NCBI RefSeq assembly: GCF_042654365.1
Contig: NZ_JBHSGG010000023.1
Coordinates: 73,163-137,162 of the forward strand
DNA length: 64,000 nt
Source of the DNA: Coralloluteibacterium thermophilum
GTDB taxonomy: Bacteria; Pseudomonadota; Gammaproteobacteria; Xanthomonadales; Xanthomonadaceae
Direction of reading: 5' to 3'
Position 1 is the stretch's first letter. Every line of letters starts with the position of its first letter. A program made the position numbers and the translations under genes. Below the pieces are notes generated by a model, which saw only the letters and a program-made list of their open reading frames with translations, was not told the DNA's origin and made no database searches. Positions 45,466 through 53,967 of this stretch are shown piece after piece.

Positions 45466-47019
45466 TCACCCCAGCACCACCAGCAACACCGCCGTGGCGG
45501 CCAGCACCAGGCCGGCGCCGACGTAGACGTCCGCCGGCAGGCGCGGCAGGCCGGTCCGTGCGATCACCGCGAGCTTGTCCTCGCCGGGAGCGTCGCGTTC
45601 GCCCAGGACGCGCATCCAGATCCACGCCAGCAGCAGGGTCGCGGCGAACAGCACGCCGCCCAGCACGGTGAAGTGCACGGTCACCAGGCCGAGTTCGCGC
45701 GCACCGAAGAGCAGGGCGCTCACGGCATGGCCGCAGGCGAGCCCGCGCAGCGCGGCGCCCGCGCCGAGGCGGCGCGACCACAGGCCCATCAGGAAGACCG
45801 CGACCAGCGGCGAGGCCACGAAGGCGAACACCTGCTGCAGGTAGTTCCAGAGCCCTTCGAAGTGCTGGATCATCGGCGCCCACAGCGCGGCGAGCAGGGT
45901 GATGACGAGGGTCGCGATGCGCCCGCTGCGCACCAGTCGCGCCTCGTCCAGGTGCGGATGGCGGGGCTGCACGAAGTCCTTGGTGATGAGGGTCGCCGCC
46001 GAGTTCAGCGTTGACGAGCAGGTGGACATCAGCGCGGCGAGCAGGCCGGCGAGGATCAGCCCGGCCAGACCCGCGGGGGCGAAGGTCGCGACCATGGTGG
46101 GGAACACCTGGTCGGGCTCGTCGAGGCCCGGCAGCAGGCTGATCGCCATGACGCCGGGCAGGGTCATCAGGAACAGCGGGAGCAGCTTCAGCGCCGCGGC
46201 GATGATCGAGGCGCGGCCGGCCGCGGCGAGGTCGCGCGTGCCCAGCACGCGCTGCACGACGTACTGGTTCATGGTCCAGTAGTAGAAGCCGACGATGGGC
46301 AGGCCGGTCAGCAGGCCCAGCCAGGGCACGCCCGGATCGTCGAGCGGACGGATCAGCGAGAGCGTCTCCGGGCTCACCGAATCGGCGACCGCCGCCCAGG
46401 AGTGCCCGAACTGCCCGAACACGATCCACGCCAGCGCGGCCGCGCCGCACAGCAGGACCAGGGCCTGCAGCACGTCGGTGTAGACCACCGCGCGCAGTCC
46501 GCCCGCGGCGGCGTAGGCCCCGGTGAACAGCGCGAGGCCGAGGCAGGTCTCCCACAGGCCGAGCGCGGGCACGAAGGTGGTGAGCACCAACGCGCCCGCG
46601 TAGAGCGTCGCCGCGGTGTCGAGCACGATCGACAGGAACAGCGTGACCGCCGAGAGGTATTTGCGCAGGCGCGGGTCGAAGCGCCGCTCCATCAGTTCGG
46701 GCATGGTGGTGACGCGCGCGCGCATCAGCACCGGCAGCACGAACAGCGCGGCGAAGATGAGCACCACGCCGGCCATCCACTCGTAGTTGGCGGCCGAGAT
46801 GCCGGTGCGGTAGGCCGCGCCGGGCAGGCCGAGCAGCGTGTCGGAGGAGATGTTCGAGGCGAACAGCGAGAAGCCTACCGCCAGCGGGCCCAGCGTGCGG
46901 CCGGCGAGGAACAGGTCGTCCGACGTCGTGCGCCGCCTGGCGGCCCAACTGCCGATGAGGACGACGGCGACGAAATAGCCGCCGATGGCGAGATAGTCGA
47001 GCGCGTGAAGCTGGATCAT
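45466..47019 (-). CDS. Sodium:solute symporter (SSS/SLC5 family)
   Basis: 517 residues starting MIQLHALDYLAIGGYF, with about 14 hydrophobic helices. TSDDLFLAGRTLGPLAVGFSLFASNISSDTLLGLPGAAY (by position 31-70) is the sodium-site region, and YWTMNQYVVQRVLGTRD and LAALMSTCSSTLNSAATLITKDF are the SGLT-like blocks. This subgroup usually carries sugars or other organic solutes with Na+. The substrate is unknown; the xylose genes 3 kb away are suggestive only. It faces away from the ABC transporter gene. Confidence 0.92.
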   Translation of the reverse strand: MIQLHALDYLAIGGYFVAVVLIGSWAARRRTTSDDLFLAGRTLGPLAVGFSLFASNISSDTLLGLPGAAYRTGISAANYEWMAGVVLIFAALFVLPVLMRARVTTMPELMERRFDPRLRKYLSAVTLFLSIVLDTAATLYAGALVLTTFVPALGLWETCLGLALFTGAYAAAGGLRAVVYTDVLQALVLLCGAAALAWIVFGQFGHSWAAVADSVSPETLSLIRPLDDPGVPWLGLLTGLPIVGFYYWTMNQYVVQRVLGTRDLAAAGRASIIAAALKLLPLFLMTLPGVMAISLLPGLDEPDQVFPTMVATFAPAGLAGLILAGLLAALMSTCSSTLNSAATLITKDFVQPRHPHLDEARLVRSGRIATLVITLLAALWAPMIQHFEGLWNYLQQVFAFVASPLVAVFLMGLWSRRLGAGAALRGLACGHAVSALLFGARELGLVTVHFTVLGGVLFAATLLLAWIWMRVLGERDAPGEDKLAVIARTGLPRLPADVYVGAGLVLAATAVLLVVLG

Positions 47020-47210
47020 CGACCCCGGGTGGAAGCGGACGGAACGGGCGCGCGCATCGCGATGCCGCGGCCCCCGGCGCGCTGCGCGCGCATCGGCATC
47101 CACGCGATCCCCTTCTTTCAGGGAAACATGCCCGCCCGCGACGGGGCAACCCGCCGTATCGCCGCGCATGGGCGATCATGTGCGGTCGACGCCACCGCCC
47201 GAACTGCGCC

Positions 47211-49049
47211 ATGCCCGCCGCCTCCAGCCTGCGCGAACGCGTCGGCGCCCTCCGCAACCTCCGGCCCTTCCTCGCGCTGATCTGGCAGACCAGCCGCGCG
47301 CTCACCCTGGCCAGCATCGGCCTGCGCCTGGTGCGCGCGGTGCTGCCGGTGCTGATGCTCTACGTCGGCAAGCTCATCATCGACGAGGCGGTGCGCATCA
47401 CCGCGGCGGGCGCGCTGCCGTCGCTGGCGGAGGCCTGGCGCGCGGGTGCGCTCGATCCCCTGGCGGCGCTGCTCGCGCTCGAGTTCGGGCTCGCGGTGGC
47501 GTCCGACGTGCTCGCGCGCCTGGTCGCCCTGGTGGACGGCCTGCTCGCCGAGCGCGTCACCAATGCCACCAGCATGCGGCTGATGGCGCACGCGGCCACG
47601 CTCGACCTCGAGGACTTCGAGGATGCCGAGGTGCAGGACGGCCTCGACCGCGCGCGGCGCCAGACCATGGGCCGCATGACCCTGATGGCCCAGCTGTTCG
47701 GGCAGGCCCAGGACCTCGTCACCATCGCGACCTTCGCCGCCGGCCTGGTGCTCTATGCGCCCTGGCTGATCGTGCTGCTCGCCGTCGCACTGGTGCCCGC
47801 CTTCGTCGGCGAGGCGCACTTCAACGCGCTCAACTACCAGCTCAACTACCAGTGGACGCCGGAGCGGCGCCAGCTCGAATACCTGCGCCAGACCGGCGCC
47901 AGCGTGGAGACGGCCAAGGAGGTCAAGATCTTCGGTCTCCACGACTTCCTGATCGCGCGCTACCGCCAGCTCGCCGAGGGCTTCTACGCCGCCAACCGCA
48001 GGCTGGCCTTCCAGCGGGCGCGCTGGGGCATGGTGCTGGCGGCGCTCGGCACCCTGGGCTACTACGCGGCCTACGCCTACATCGCCTGGCGCACCGTCTC
48101 CGGCGCGTTCTCGATCGGCGACCTGACCTTCCTCGCCGCCAGCTTCCTGCGCCTGCGCCAGTTGCTGGAGGGCCTGCTCGTCGGCGTGTCGCAGGTGGCC
48201 AGCCAGGCACTGCAGCTGGAGGACCTGTTCTCGTTCTTCCGCATCGAGCCGGAGATCGTCTCGCCGCCGGACCCGAAGCCGTTTCCCTCGCCGGTCCGGC
48301 AGGGCATCCGCTTCGAGAACGTGGGCTTCCGCTACCCCGGCGCCGCGCACTGGGCGGTGCGCCATCTCGACTTCGAGCTGCGCGCAGGCGAGGCGCTGGC
48401 GCTGGTGGGCGAGAACGGCGCCGGCAAGACCACCCTGGTCAAGCTGCTGGCGCGGCTCTACGAACCGGACGAGGGGCGCATCCTGGTCGACGGCGTCGAC
48501 CTGCGCGAGATCGACCTCGACGCCCTGCGCGCCAACGTGGGCGTGATCTTCCAGGACTTCGTGCGCTACCACCTCACCGCCGCCGAGAACATCGCGGTCG
48601 GCCGCATCGACGCCGCGGCCGACCGCGCGCGGATCGAGGCCGCCGCCCGTGCCGCGCTGGCGGACGAGGTGATCGAGCGCCTCCCCGACGGGTACGCGCA
48701 GATCATCGGCCGCAAGTTCCGCACCGGCGTGGACCTGTCCGGCGGCGAATGGCAGAAGATCGCCATCGCCCGCGCCTACATGCGCGACGCGCAGCTGCTG
48801 ATCCTCGACGAGCCCACCGCGGCGCTCGACGCGCGTTCGGAGTACGAGGTGTTCCAGCGCTTCAAGCAGCTGAGCCAGGGCCGCACCGCCGTCCTCATCT
48901 CGCACCGCTTCTCCAGCGTGCGCATGGCCGATCGCATCCTCGTACTGGAGCGCGGCCGCATCGAGGCCAGCGGCACCCACGAGGAACTGCTGGCGCAGGG
49001 CGGCCGCTACGCGGAGCTGTTCGAACTGCAGGCGGCGGGGTACCGATAG
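47211..49049 (+). CDS. ABC exporter, fused membrane and ATPase domains
   Basis: 612 residues. The type IV membrane domain spans about 1-330 with six predicted helices and the coupling segment ETAKEVKIFGLHDFLIARYRQL. The nucleotide-binding domain has Walker A GENGAGKTT, Q-loop VIFQDFVRYHLT, signature LSGGEWQKIAIARAYMRD, Walker B LLILDEPTAALD and the switch His in LISHRF. It works as a dimer. The exported substrate cannot be told from sequence. It is monocistronic; repeats follow. Confidence 0.92.
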   Translation: MPAASSLRERVGALRNLRPFLALIWQTSRALTLASIGLRLVRAVLPVLMLYVGKLIIDEAVRITAAGALPSLAEAWRAGALDPLAALLALEFGLAVASDVLARLVALVDGLLAERVTNATSMRLMAHAATLDLEDFEDAEVQDGLDRARRQTMGRMTLMAQLFGQAQDLVTIATFAAGLVLYAPWLIVLLAVALVPAFVGEAHFNALNYQLNYQWTPERRQLEYLRQTGASVETAKEVKIFGLHDFLIARYRQLAEGFYAANRRLAFQRARWGMVLAALGTLGYYAAYAYIAWRTVSGAFSIGDLTFLAASFLRLRQLLEGLLVGVSQVASQALQLEDLFSFFRIEPEIVSPPDPKPFPSPVRQGIRFENVGFRYPGAAHWAVRHLDFELRAGEALALVGENGAGKTTLVKLLARLYEPDEGRILVDGVDLREIDLDALRANVGVIFQDFVRYHLTAAENIAVGRIDAAADRARIEAAARAALADEVIERLPDGYAQIIGRKFRTGVDLSGGEWQKIAIARAYMRDAQLLILDEPTAALDARSEYEVFQRFKQLSQGRTAVLISHRFSSVRMADRILVLERGRIEASGTHEELLAQGGRYAELFELQAAGYR

Positions 49050-49054
49050 GGCTG

Positions 49055-49360
49055 CTGGGGAGTGAGGGGGAGGAGTGAGAAATGGGGCAGGTTGGTGTGC
49101 GTTCCCTGGCTTTCCACTCCTCGGCGCCTTGCTCCTCGCGGCAAGGCGCCCCCACCCCAACCCTCCCCCGCTGTCCGCGGGGGAGGGGGCTGTGTGGCTG
49201 GGGAGTGAGTGGAGAGGAGTGAGAAACGAGGACGAGCGGTCGCACCGTCTCCCGCTCCCCACTCCTCATGTTCCCCGCCTCGCCGATCCCAAGCCCCACG
49301 CCCACGCGCCCCGCCCCTTCCCCCGCCTGCGGGGGAAGGCGGGGATGGGGGTGAGCGCGC
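49055..49360. repeat. GAGTGAG modules with REP-like palindromes
   Basis: GGGGAGTGAG...GAGGAGTGAGAAA units occur at about 49058 and 49200. Palindrome CCCTCCCCCGC (49161-49171)-TGTCC-GCGGGGGAGGG (49177-49187) lies between them. A variant, CCCTTCCCCCGCC/GGGGGAAGG, is at about 49315-49342. The 582-bp gap to xylB holds no gene that I can support; only the end contains the xylB operator. Confidence 0.85.
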
Positions 49361-49595
49361 GCAGCGCGCTGCCCGGGGAGGGAACGTGGAGGGACGAGGA
49401 GCAGGGGCGGAACTGGGCGACGGTGCCTTCCCTGCATTTCCCAGCTCTCATGCCTCACGCCTCGTGCCCGCCATCCCGCACTGCAGCACGCATTTCCCGC
49501 GTCCGCTGCTAGAGTTCACGGGTCCCGAACGCCAGGGTTGTTTCCCGCATGATCCCGACCACCCCCACCGGTGCGTCTTTTTTTTCCGCCCAGAG

Positions 49596-49609
49596 TGGTA
49601 GCGCTAACT
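49596..49609. promoter_or_regulatory. XylR operator (xyl box) upstream of xylB
   Basis: TGGTAGCGCTAACT differs in only the last base from the Xanthomonas xyl-box TGGTAGCGCTAACA as I recall it, and is centred on CG as in other LacI-family sites. T-tracts flank it on both sides, and it ends 22 bp before the xylB ATG, well placed to block transcription. Confidence 0.85.
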
Positions 49610-49631
49610 TTTTTTGCTGCGGGGGCCGTCG

Positions 49632-51143
49632 ATGAGCCTGTTCGTGGGCCTCGACGTGGGTACGCAGAGCGTCAAGCTCGTGGCCTACGATCCCGAGGCA
49701 CGGAAGGTCGTAGCCGTGCACGGGCAGCCGGTCGAGCTGATCGCGGGCGACGACGGCAGCCGTGAGCAGCACGCGCACTGGTGGCTCGACGCCATCCGCG
49801 CCTGCTTCGCGCGCCTGGAGCCCGCGCAGCGCGCGCGGGTCGCGGCCATCGGCGTCTCCGGCCAGCAGCACGGCTTCGTGCCGCTGGATGCGGCGGGCGA
49901 GGTGCTGGCGCCCGCCAAGCTCTGGTGCGATACCAGCACCAGCGCGCAGTGCGGGGAGATCATGGCCGCGGTCGGCGGCGCCGACCGCTGCATCGCGCTG
50001 GCCGGCAATCCCATCCTCGCCGGCTATACCGCGTCCAAGCTGCCGTGGACGCGCAGGCACCGGCCGGAGGTGTACGCCAGGCTCGCGGCCATCCTGCTGC
50101 CGCACGACTACGTCGACTTCTGGCTGACCGGCGAGCGCTGGATGGAGTACGGCGACGCCTCCGGGACCGGATGGCTCGACGTGCGCACCCGCCGCTGGTC
50201 GCCCGAGCTGCTCGCGGCGACAGATCCCGACCGCGACCTGGGCGAGCTGCTGCCGCCGCTGGTGGAGGCGGACGCCAGCTTCCGCATCGCGCCGGCCGTC
50301 GCTGACGAACTGGGCCTGCCGCGCGACGTGCTGGTCGCGGCGGGCGGCGGCGACAACATGATGGCCGCGATCGGCACCGGCAACGTCGCCCCCGGCGTGC
50401 TCAGCATGAGCCTGGGCACCTCGGGCACGTTGTTCGCCCATGCCGAGCGGCCGGTGGTCGATGCGCAGGGCGGCTGGGCGGCGTTCTGCTCGTCCACCGG
50501 CGGCTGGCTGCCGCTGATCTGCACCATGAACTGCACCGTCGCCACCGAGAGCATGGCGCGCCTGTTCGGCTTCAGCAGCCGCGAGAGCGAGGCCGAGGTG
50601 CTGGCCGGCACCGTGCCGGGCGCGGGCGGGCTGACCCTGCTGCCGTTCTTCAACGGCGAGCGCACGCCCGACCTGCCGACCGCGCGCGGCGGGCTGTTCG
50701 GGATGACCCTCAACAACCTGACCCGCGGCAACGCCTACCGCGCGGCGATGGAGGGCGCGACCTACAGCCTGCGCAACGGCTACGACGCGCTGCAGGCCGC
50801 CGGGCTGCGTTTCGACGCCATCCGCCTGACCGGCGGCGGCAGCCAGAGCGCGGCGTGGCGGCAGATGGTCGCCGACGTCTTCGATCTGCCGGTCGAGGTG
50901 CCCGAACAGGCCGAGGGCGCGGCGTTCGGCGGCGCACTGCAGGCGATGTGGGCGCACGCACGGGCGCATGGCGACGCGCGCGACATCGCGGCGATCACCG
51001 CCGAGCACGTCGCCGTGGCGCCCGCGCTGTCGGCGCAGCCCGACCCCGGGGCGGTCGCGGCCTACCGCACGCACTACCGCGACTTCCTCCGCTATCTCGA
51101 CGCCGCGCGCCTGCTGTACGGCGCCGCGCCGCCCGCGCCGTAG
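49632..51143 (+). CDS. xylB: Xylulokinase
   Basis: 503 residues, start MSLFVGLDVGTQSVKLV (phosphate-1 loop of FGGY kinases). GVSGQQHGFVPLD, LPHDYVDFWLTG, the catalytic-Asp motif AAGGGDNMMAAIGTG, and TGGGSQSAAWRQMVADVFDLPV are all xylulokinase blocks. It phosphorylates D-xylulose for the pentose phosphate pathway. A XylR-type box precedes it, and xylA follows after 108 bp. Its TAG stop coincides with the first bases of a dispersed palindromic element. Confidence 0.97.
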   Translation: MSLFVGLDVGTQSVKLVAYDPEARKVVAVHGQPVELIAGDDGSREQHAHWWLDAIRACFARLEPAQRARVAAIGVSGQQHGFVPLDAAGEVLAPAKLWCDTSTSAQCGEIMAAVGGADRCIALAGNPILAGYTASKLPWTRRHRPEVYARLAAILLPHDYVDFWLTGERWMEYGDASGTGWLDVRTRRWSPELLAATDPDRDLGELLPPLVEADASFRIAPAVADELGLPRDVLVAAGGGDNMMAAIGTGNVAPGVLSMSLGTSGTLFAHAERPVVDAQGGWAAFCSSTGGWLPLICTMNCTVATESMARLFGFSSRESEAEVLAGTVPGAGGLTLLPFFNGERTPDLPTARGGLFGMTLNNLTRGNAYRAAMEGATYSLRNGYDALQAAGLRFDAIRLTGGGSQSAAWRQMVADVFDLPVEVPEQAEGAAFGGALQAMWAHARAHGDARDIAAITAEHVAVAPALSAQPDPGAVAAYRTHYRDFLRYLDAARLLYGAAPPAP

Positions 51144-51205
51144 GAGCGGCTTCAGCCGCGACCTGCCGTTACCGCCCGAGGGGATCGCGGCTGAAGCCGC
51201 TCCTA
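51141..51205. repeat. Long inverted repeat between xylB and xylA
   Basis: The arms at 51141-51161 and 51185-51205 are exact 21-base inverse complements with the core AGCGGCTTCAGCCGC, around a 23-base spacer. A single arm of the same family sits at about 9975. The xylB stop codon is the first three bases of the left arm. The hairpin could stabilise or attenuate the xylBA transcript. Confidence 0.9.
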
Positions 51206-51251
51206 CAGCCGCTCCCGCGGGCCTTCAAACCACGCACCACACGAGACCCCC

Positions 51252-52595
51252 ATGAGCACGCAACCCTTCATCGGCGCCAAGGAGTTCTTCCCCGGCATCG
51301 GCCGCATTCCCTTCGAGGGCCGCGGCTCCGACAACCCGCTGGCGTTCAAGGTCTACGACCCCGACAGGCGCATCGGCGACAGGACCATGGCCGAGCACCT
51401 GCGCTTCGCGGTGTGCTACTGGCACAGCTTCTGCGGCGCGGGCCACGATCCCTTCGGCCCGGGCACGCGCGCCTATCCGTGGGACGCCGGCAGCGGCGGG
51501 GCCCTGCAGAAGGCGGAGGCCAAGCTCGACGCCGCCTTCGAGTTCTTCACCAAGCTGGGTGTGCCGTACTGGTGCTTCCACGACGTGGATCTCGCGCCCG
51601 ACGCCGACGACATCGGCGAGTACGAGAGGAACCTCAGGCACATGGTCGCGCTCGCCAAGGAGCGCCAGCAGGCCACCGGCATGAAGCTGCTGTGGGGCAC
51701 GGCCAACCTGTTCAGCCACCCGCGCTACATGAACGGCGCGTCCACCAATCCCGACTTCGCCGTCGTCGCGCGCGCCGCGGTGCAGGTCAAGAACGCGCTG
51801 GAGGCCACCGTCGAGCTCGGCGGCGGCAACTACGTGTTCTGGGGCGGCCGCGAGGGCTACGCCAGCCTGCACAACACCGACATGAAGCGCGAGCTGGCGC
51901 ACATGGCGCGCTTCCTCACCATGGCGCGCGACTACGGCCGCAGCATCGGCTTCGACGGCAACTTCCTCATCGAGCCCAAGCCGATGGAGCCGATGAAGCA
52001 CCAGTACGACTTCGACAGCGCGACCTGCGTGGGCTTCCTGCGCGAGCACGGCCTGGACCAGGACTTCAAGCTCAACATCGAGGCCAACCACGCCACACTG
52101 TCCGGCCACAGCTTCGAGCACGACCTGCAGGTCGCCTCCGACGCCGGCATGCTCGGCAGCATCGACGCCAACCGCGGCAACCCGCAGAACGGCTGGGACA
52201 CCGACCAGTTCCCGAGCGACCTGTACGACACCGTCGGCGCCATGATGGTGGTGCTGCGCCAGGGCGGCCTGCAGCCGGGCGGGCTCAACTTCGACGCCAA
52301 GGTGCGCCGCGAGTCCACCGATCCGCAGGACCTGTTCATCGCCCACATCGGCGGCATGGACGCGTTCGCGCGCGGGCTGGAAGTGGCCCACGCGCTGCTC
52401 ACCGCCTCGCCGTGGGAGCAGTGGCGGCGCGAGCGCTACGCCAGCTTCGACGCGGGCGAGGGCAAGGCGTTCGAGGAGGGCGGCCTGTCGCTCGCCGACC
52501 TGCACGGCATCGCGCTGAAGTCGGGCGAGCCGCAGCAGCGCAGCGGCCGCCAGGAGGCCTACGAGAACCTGCTCAACCAGTACCTGCTGCGTTGA
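51252..52595 (+). CDS. xylA: Xylose isomerase
   Basis: The 447-residue group II xylose isomerase has the catalytic His region YWCFHDVDLAPD, the metal and Lys site FLIEPKPMEPMKHQYDFD, NIEANHATLSGHSFEHDLQ, and the second metal cluster SIDANRGNPQNGWDTDQFP. It converts D-xylose to D-xylulose. It is the second gene after xylB, presumably co-transcribed under XylR control. A GC stem-loop lies between its end and that of xylR. Confidence 0.98.
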   Translation: MSTQPFIGAKEFFPGIGRIPFEGRGSDNPLAFKVYDPDRRIGDRTMAEHLRFAVCYWHSFCGAGHDPFGPGTRAYPWDAGSGGALQKAEAKLDAAFEFFTKLGVPYWCFHDVDLAPDADDIGEYERNLRHMVALAKERQQATGMKLLWGTANLFSHPRYMNGASTNPDFAVVARAAVQVKNALEATVELGGGNYVFWGGREGYASLHNTDMKRELAHMARFLTMARDYGRSIGFDGNFLIEPKPMEPMKHQYDFDSATCVGFLREHGLDQDFKLNIEANHATLSGHSFEHDLQVASDAGMLGSIDANRGNPQNGWDTDQFPSDLYDTVGAMMVVLRQGGLQPGGLNFDAKVRRESTDPQDLFIAHIGGMDAFARGLEVAHALLTASPWEQWRRERYASFDAGEGKAFEEGGLSLADLHGIALKSGEPQQRSGRQEAYENLLNQYLLR

Positions 52596-52689
52596 GCCAA
52601 CGGACGGCGCCGCCGGCGGAAGACCGGCGCGCCGTCGGGGGAGGGGAGCGTGGAATGAGCACCCGCATGCGGGTCGTGCACGTCGCCGC

Positions 52690-52711
52690 GCCGGGCCGGG
52701 GAGGGCCCGGC
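52690..52711. terminator. GC stem-loop between xylA and xylR
   Basis: GCCGGGCC (52690-52697) pairs with GGCCCGGC (52704-52711) in the gap between the convergent ends of xylA and xylR. No good U-tract follows, so it may be a weak or Rho-aided terminator. Confidence 0.5.
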
Positions 52712-52714
52712 GGG

Positions 52715-53782
52715 CTATTTCGCCTGGGGAAGGGGCGCGACCGAGCCGCGGACCACCAGGCGGTGCGGCACCACGTGGTCCACCAGCACCCGCGTGCTGC
52801 GGTCGCGGCGGCGGATGCTGCGCAGGAGCACGTCCACCGCCGTGTTCGCCATCGACGCGATGGGCTGGTGGACGGTGCTGAGCTCCGGCCAGACGGTGGT
52901 CGCCGCCGAGGTGTCGTCGAAGCCCACCACGGACAGGTCGCGCGGCACGTCGAGCCCGCGCCGGTGCGCGACCGAGATGGCCGCGGCGCCCATGTCGTCG
53001 TTGCTGGCGAAGATCGCGGTGGGCGGCCTGCGCTGGGCGAGCAGCTTCTCCGTGGCCTTGAGCCCGGAGCGGTAGGTGTAGTCGCCCTGCTGCACGAGCC
53101 GCGCCTCGAACGGCACGCCGGCCTCGTGCAGCGCCGCCTGGAACCCCTCGAAGCGGCGGGCGCTGGCGCTGAGGTCGGGGCGGCCGCGGATGAAGCCGAT
53201 CCGCGTGTGGCCCTGGGCGAGGAGGTGCTCGGTGATCTCCTTGGCCGCGCGGAAGTCGTCGATGCGCACGCAGGAGATCTCGTCGGTGAAGCGGCCGGAG
53301 GAGATCGCCACCAGGGGCACGCCCGCGCGGGTGAGCTCGCCGACCGCCGTGGGCGATTCGCACAGCGGCGGCGGCAGGATCACGCCCTCCACCTTCCTGG
53401 CGAGCGAGCGCGCCGCGGCGCGTTCGCCCTCGGGGTCCAGGCCCTCCCAGTAGTCGATGACCAGCTGGATGGCGTTGCGCGAGGCGATGCGCAGCAGGCC
53501 GACCAGGAGCTCGCGCAGGTAGGCGCCGCTGGGGTTGGTGTAGATCAGCGCGATGCGCGTGTGCTGCGCGGCCGCCAGCGAGGCGGCGGCGAGGTTGGGC
53601 GTGTAGTCGAGTTCGCGCACGGCCTGGAGGACGCGCTCGCGCGTGGAGTCGCGCACCTTGCCCTGGTTGTTCATCACGCGCGACACCGTCATCGGGGAGA
53701 CGCCGGCGAGACTGGCCACTTCGGCGATGGTGACCGCGCGTCCCTTGCGGCGCACCGCTTTCTTCGGTTTCGGCTTGTCCAA
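52715..53782 (-). CDS. xylR: LacI-family xylose/xylan regulator XylR
   Basis: A TTG start is chosen because AAAGGA lies 8 bases before it and the protein then starts just ahead of the DNA-binding domain; it gives 355 residues. The helix-turn-helix is VTIAEVASLAGVSPMTVSRVM near residue 17, with the hinge helix SLAAAQHTRIALIY. The sugar-binding domain has LSVVGFDDTSAATTVWPELSTVHQP. It lies between xylBA and the GH67 gene, both of which carry matching boxes. It is therefore very likely the repressor of this module, relieved by xylose or xylan products. Confidence 0.92.
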   Translation of the reverse strand: MDKPKPKKAVRRKGRAVTIAEVASLAGVSPMTVSRVMNNQGKVRDSTRERVLQAVRELDYTPNLAAASLAAAQHTRIALIYTNPSGAYLRELLVGLLRIASRNAIQLVIDYWEGLDPEGERAAARSLARKVEGVILPPPLCESPTAVGELTRAGVPLVAISSGRFTDEISCVRIDDFRAAKEITEHLLAQGHTRIGFIRGRPDLSASARRFEGFQAALHEAGVPFEARLVQQGDYTYRSGLKATEKLLAQRRPPTAIFASNDDMGAAAISVAHRRGLDVPRDLSVVGFDDTSAATTVWPELSTVHQPIASMANTAVDVLLRSIRRRDRSTRVLVDHVVPHRLVVRGSVAPLPQAK

Positions 53783-53899
53783 CCCTTGGTTCCTTTCGTC
53801 GGCGTACGAGTGCCGCCCCCGCACCCCGTGGGGGCGGTGCCGCAGCGTCGTCGGGCATCCCCAATCGCAACACCGGACCCGGCATGGAGATTCCTCGAA

Positions 53900-53913
53900 T
53901 GCTAACGCTAACA
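53900..53913. promoter_or_regulatory. XylR operator between xylR and the GH67 gene
   Basis: TGCTAACGCTAACA matches 12 of 14 positions of TGGTAGCGCTAACA and lies in the 185-bp divergent gap. It can serve both the GH67 operon and autoregulation of xylR. An ATG at 53884 (and the frame across this box) is therefore unlikely to be the GH67 start. Confidence 0.75.
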
Positions 53914-53967
53914 GTGCGCACCCGCGAGCATGCGCGGCGGGCGACCGCCACCCTCGAAGGCATCGGC

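Noticed and set aside
53884..53967. Upstream ATG (53884) as the start of the alpha-glucuronidase
   Set aside because: It precedes and includes the XylR box and delays the signal peptide by 28 residues. The ATG at 53968 has GAAGG at good spacing.
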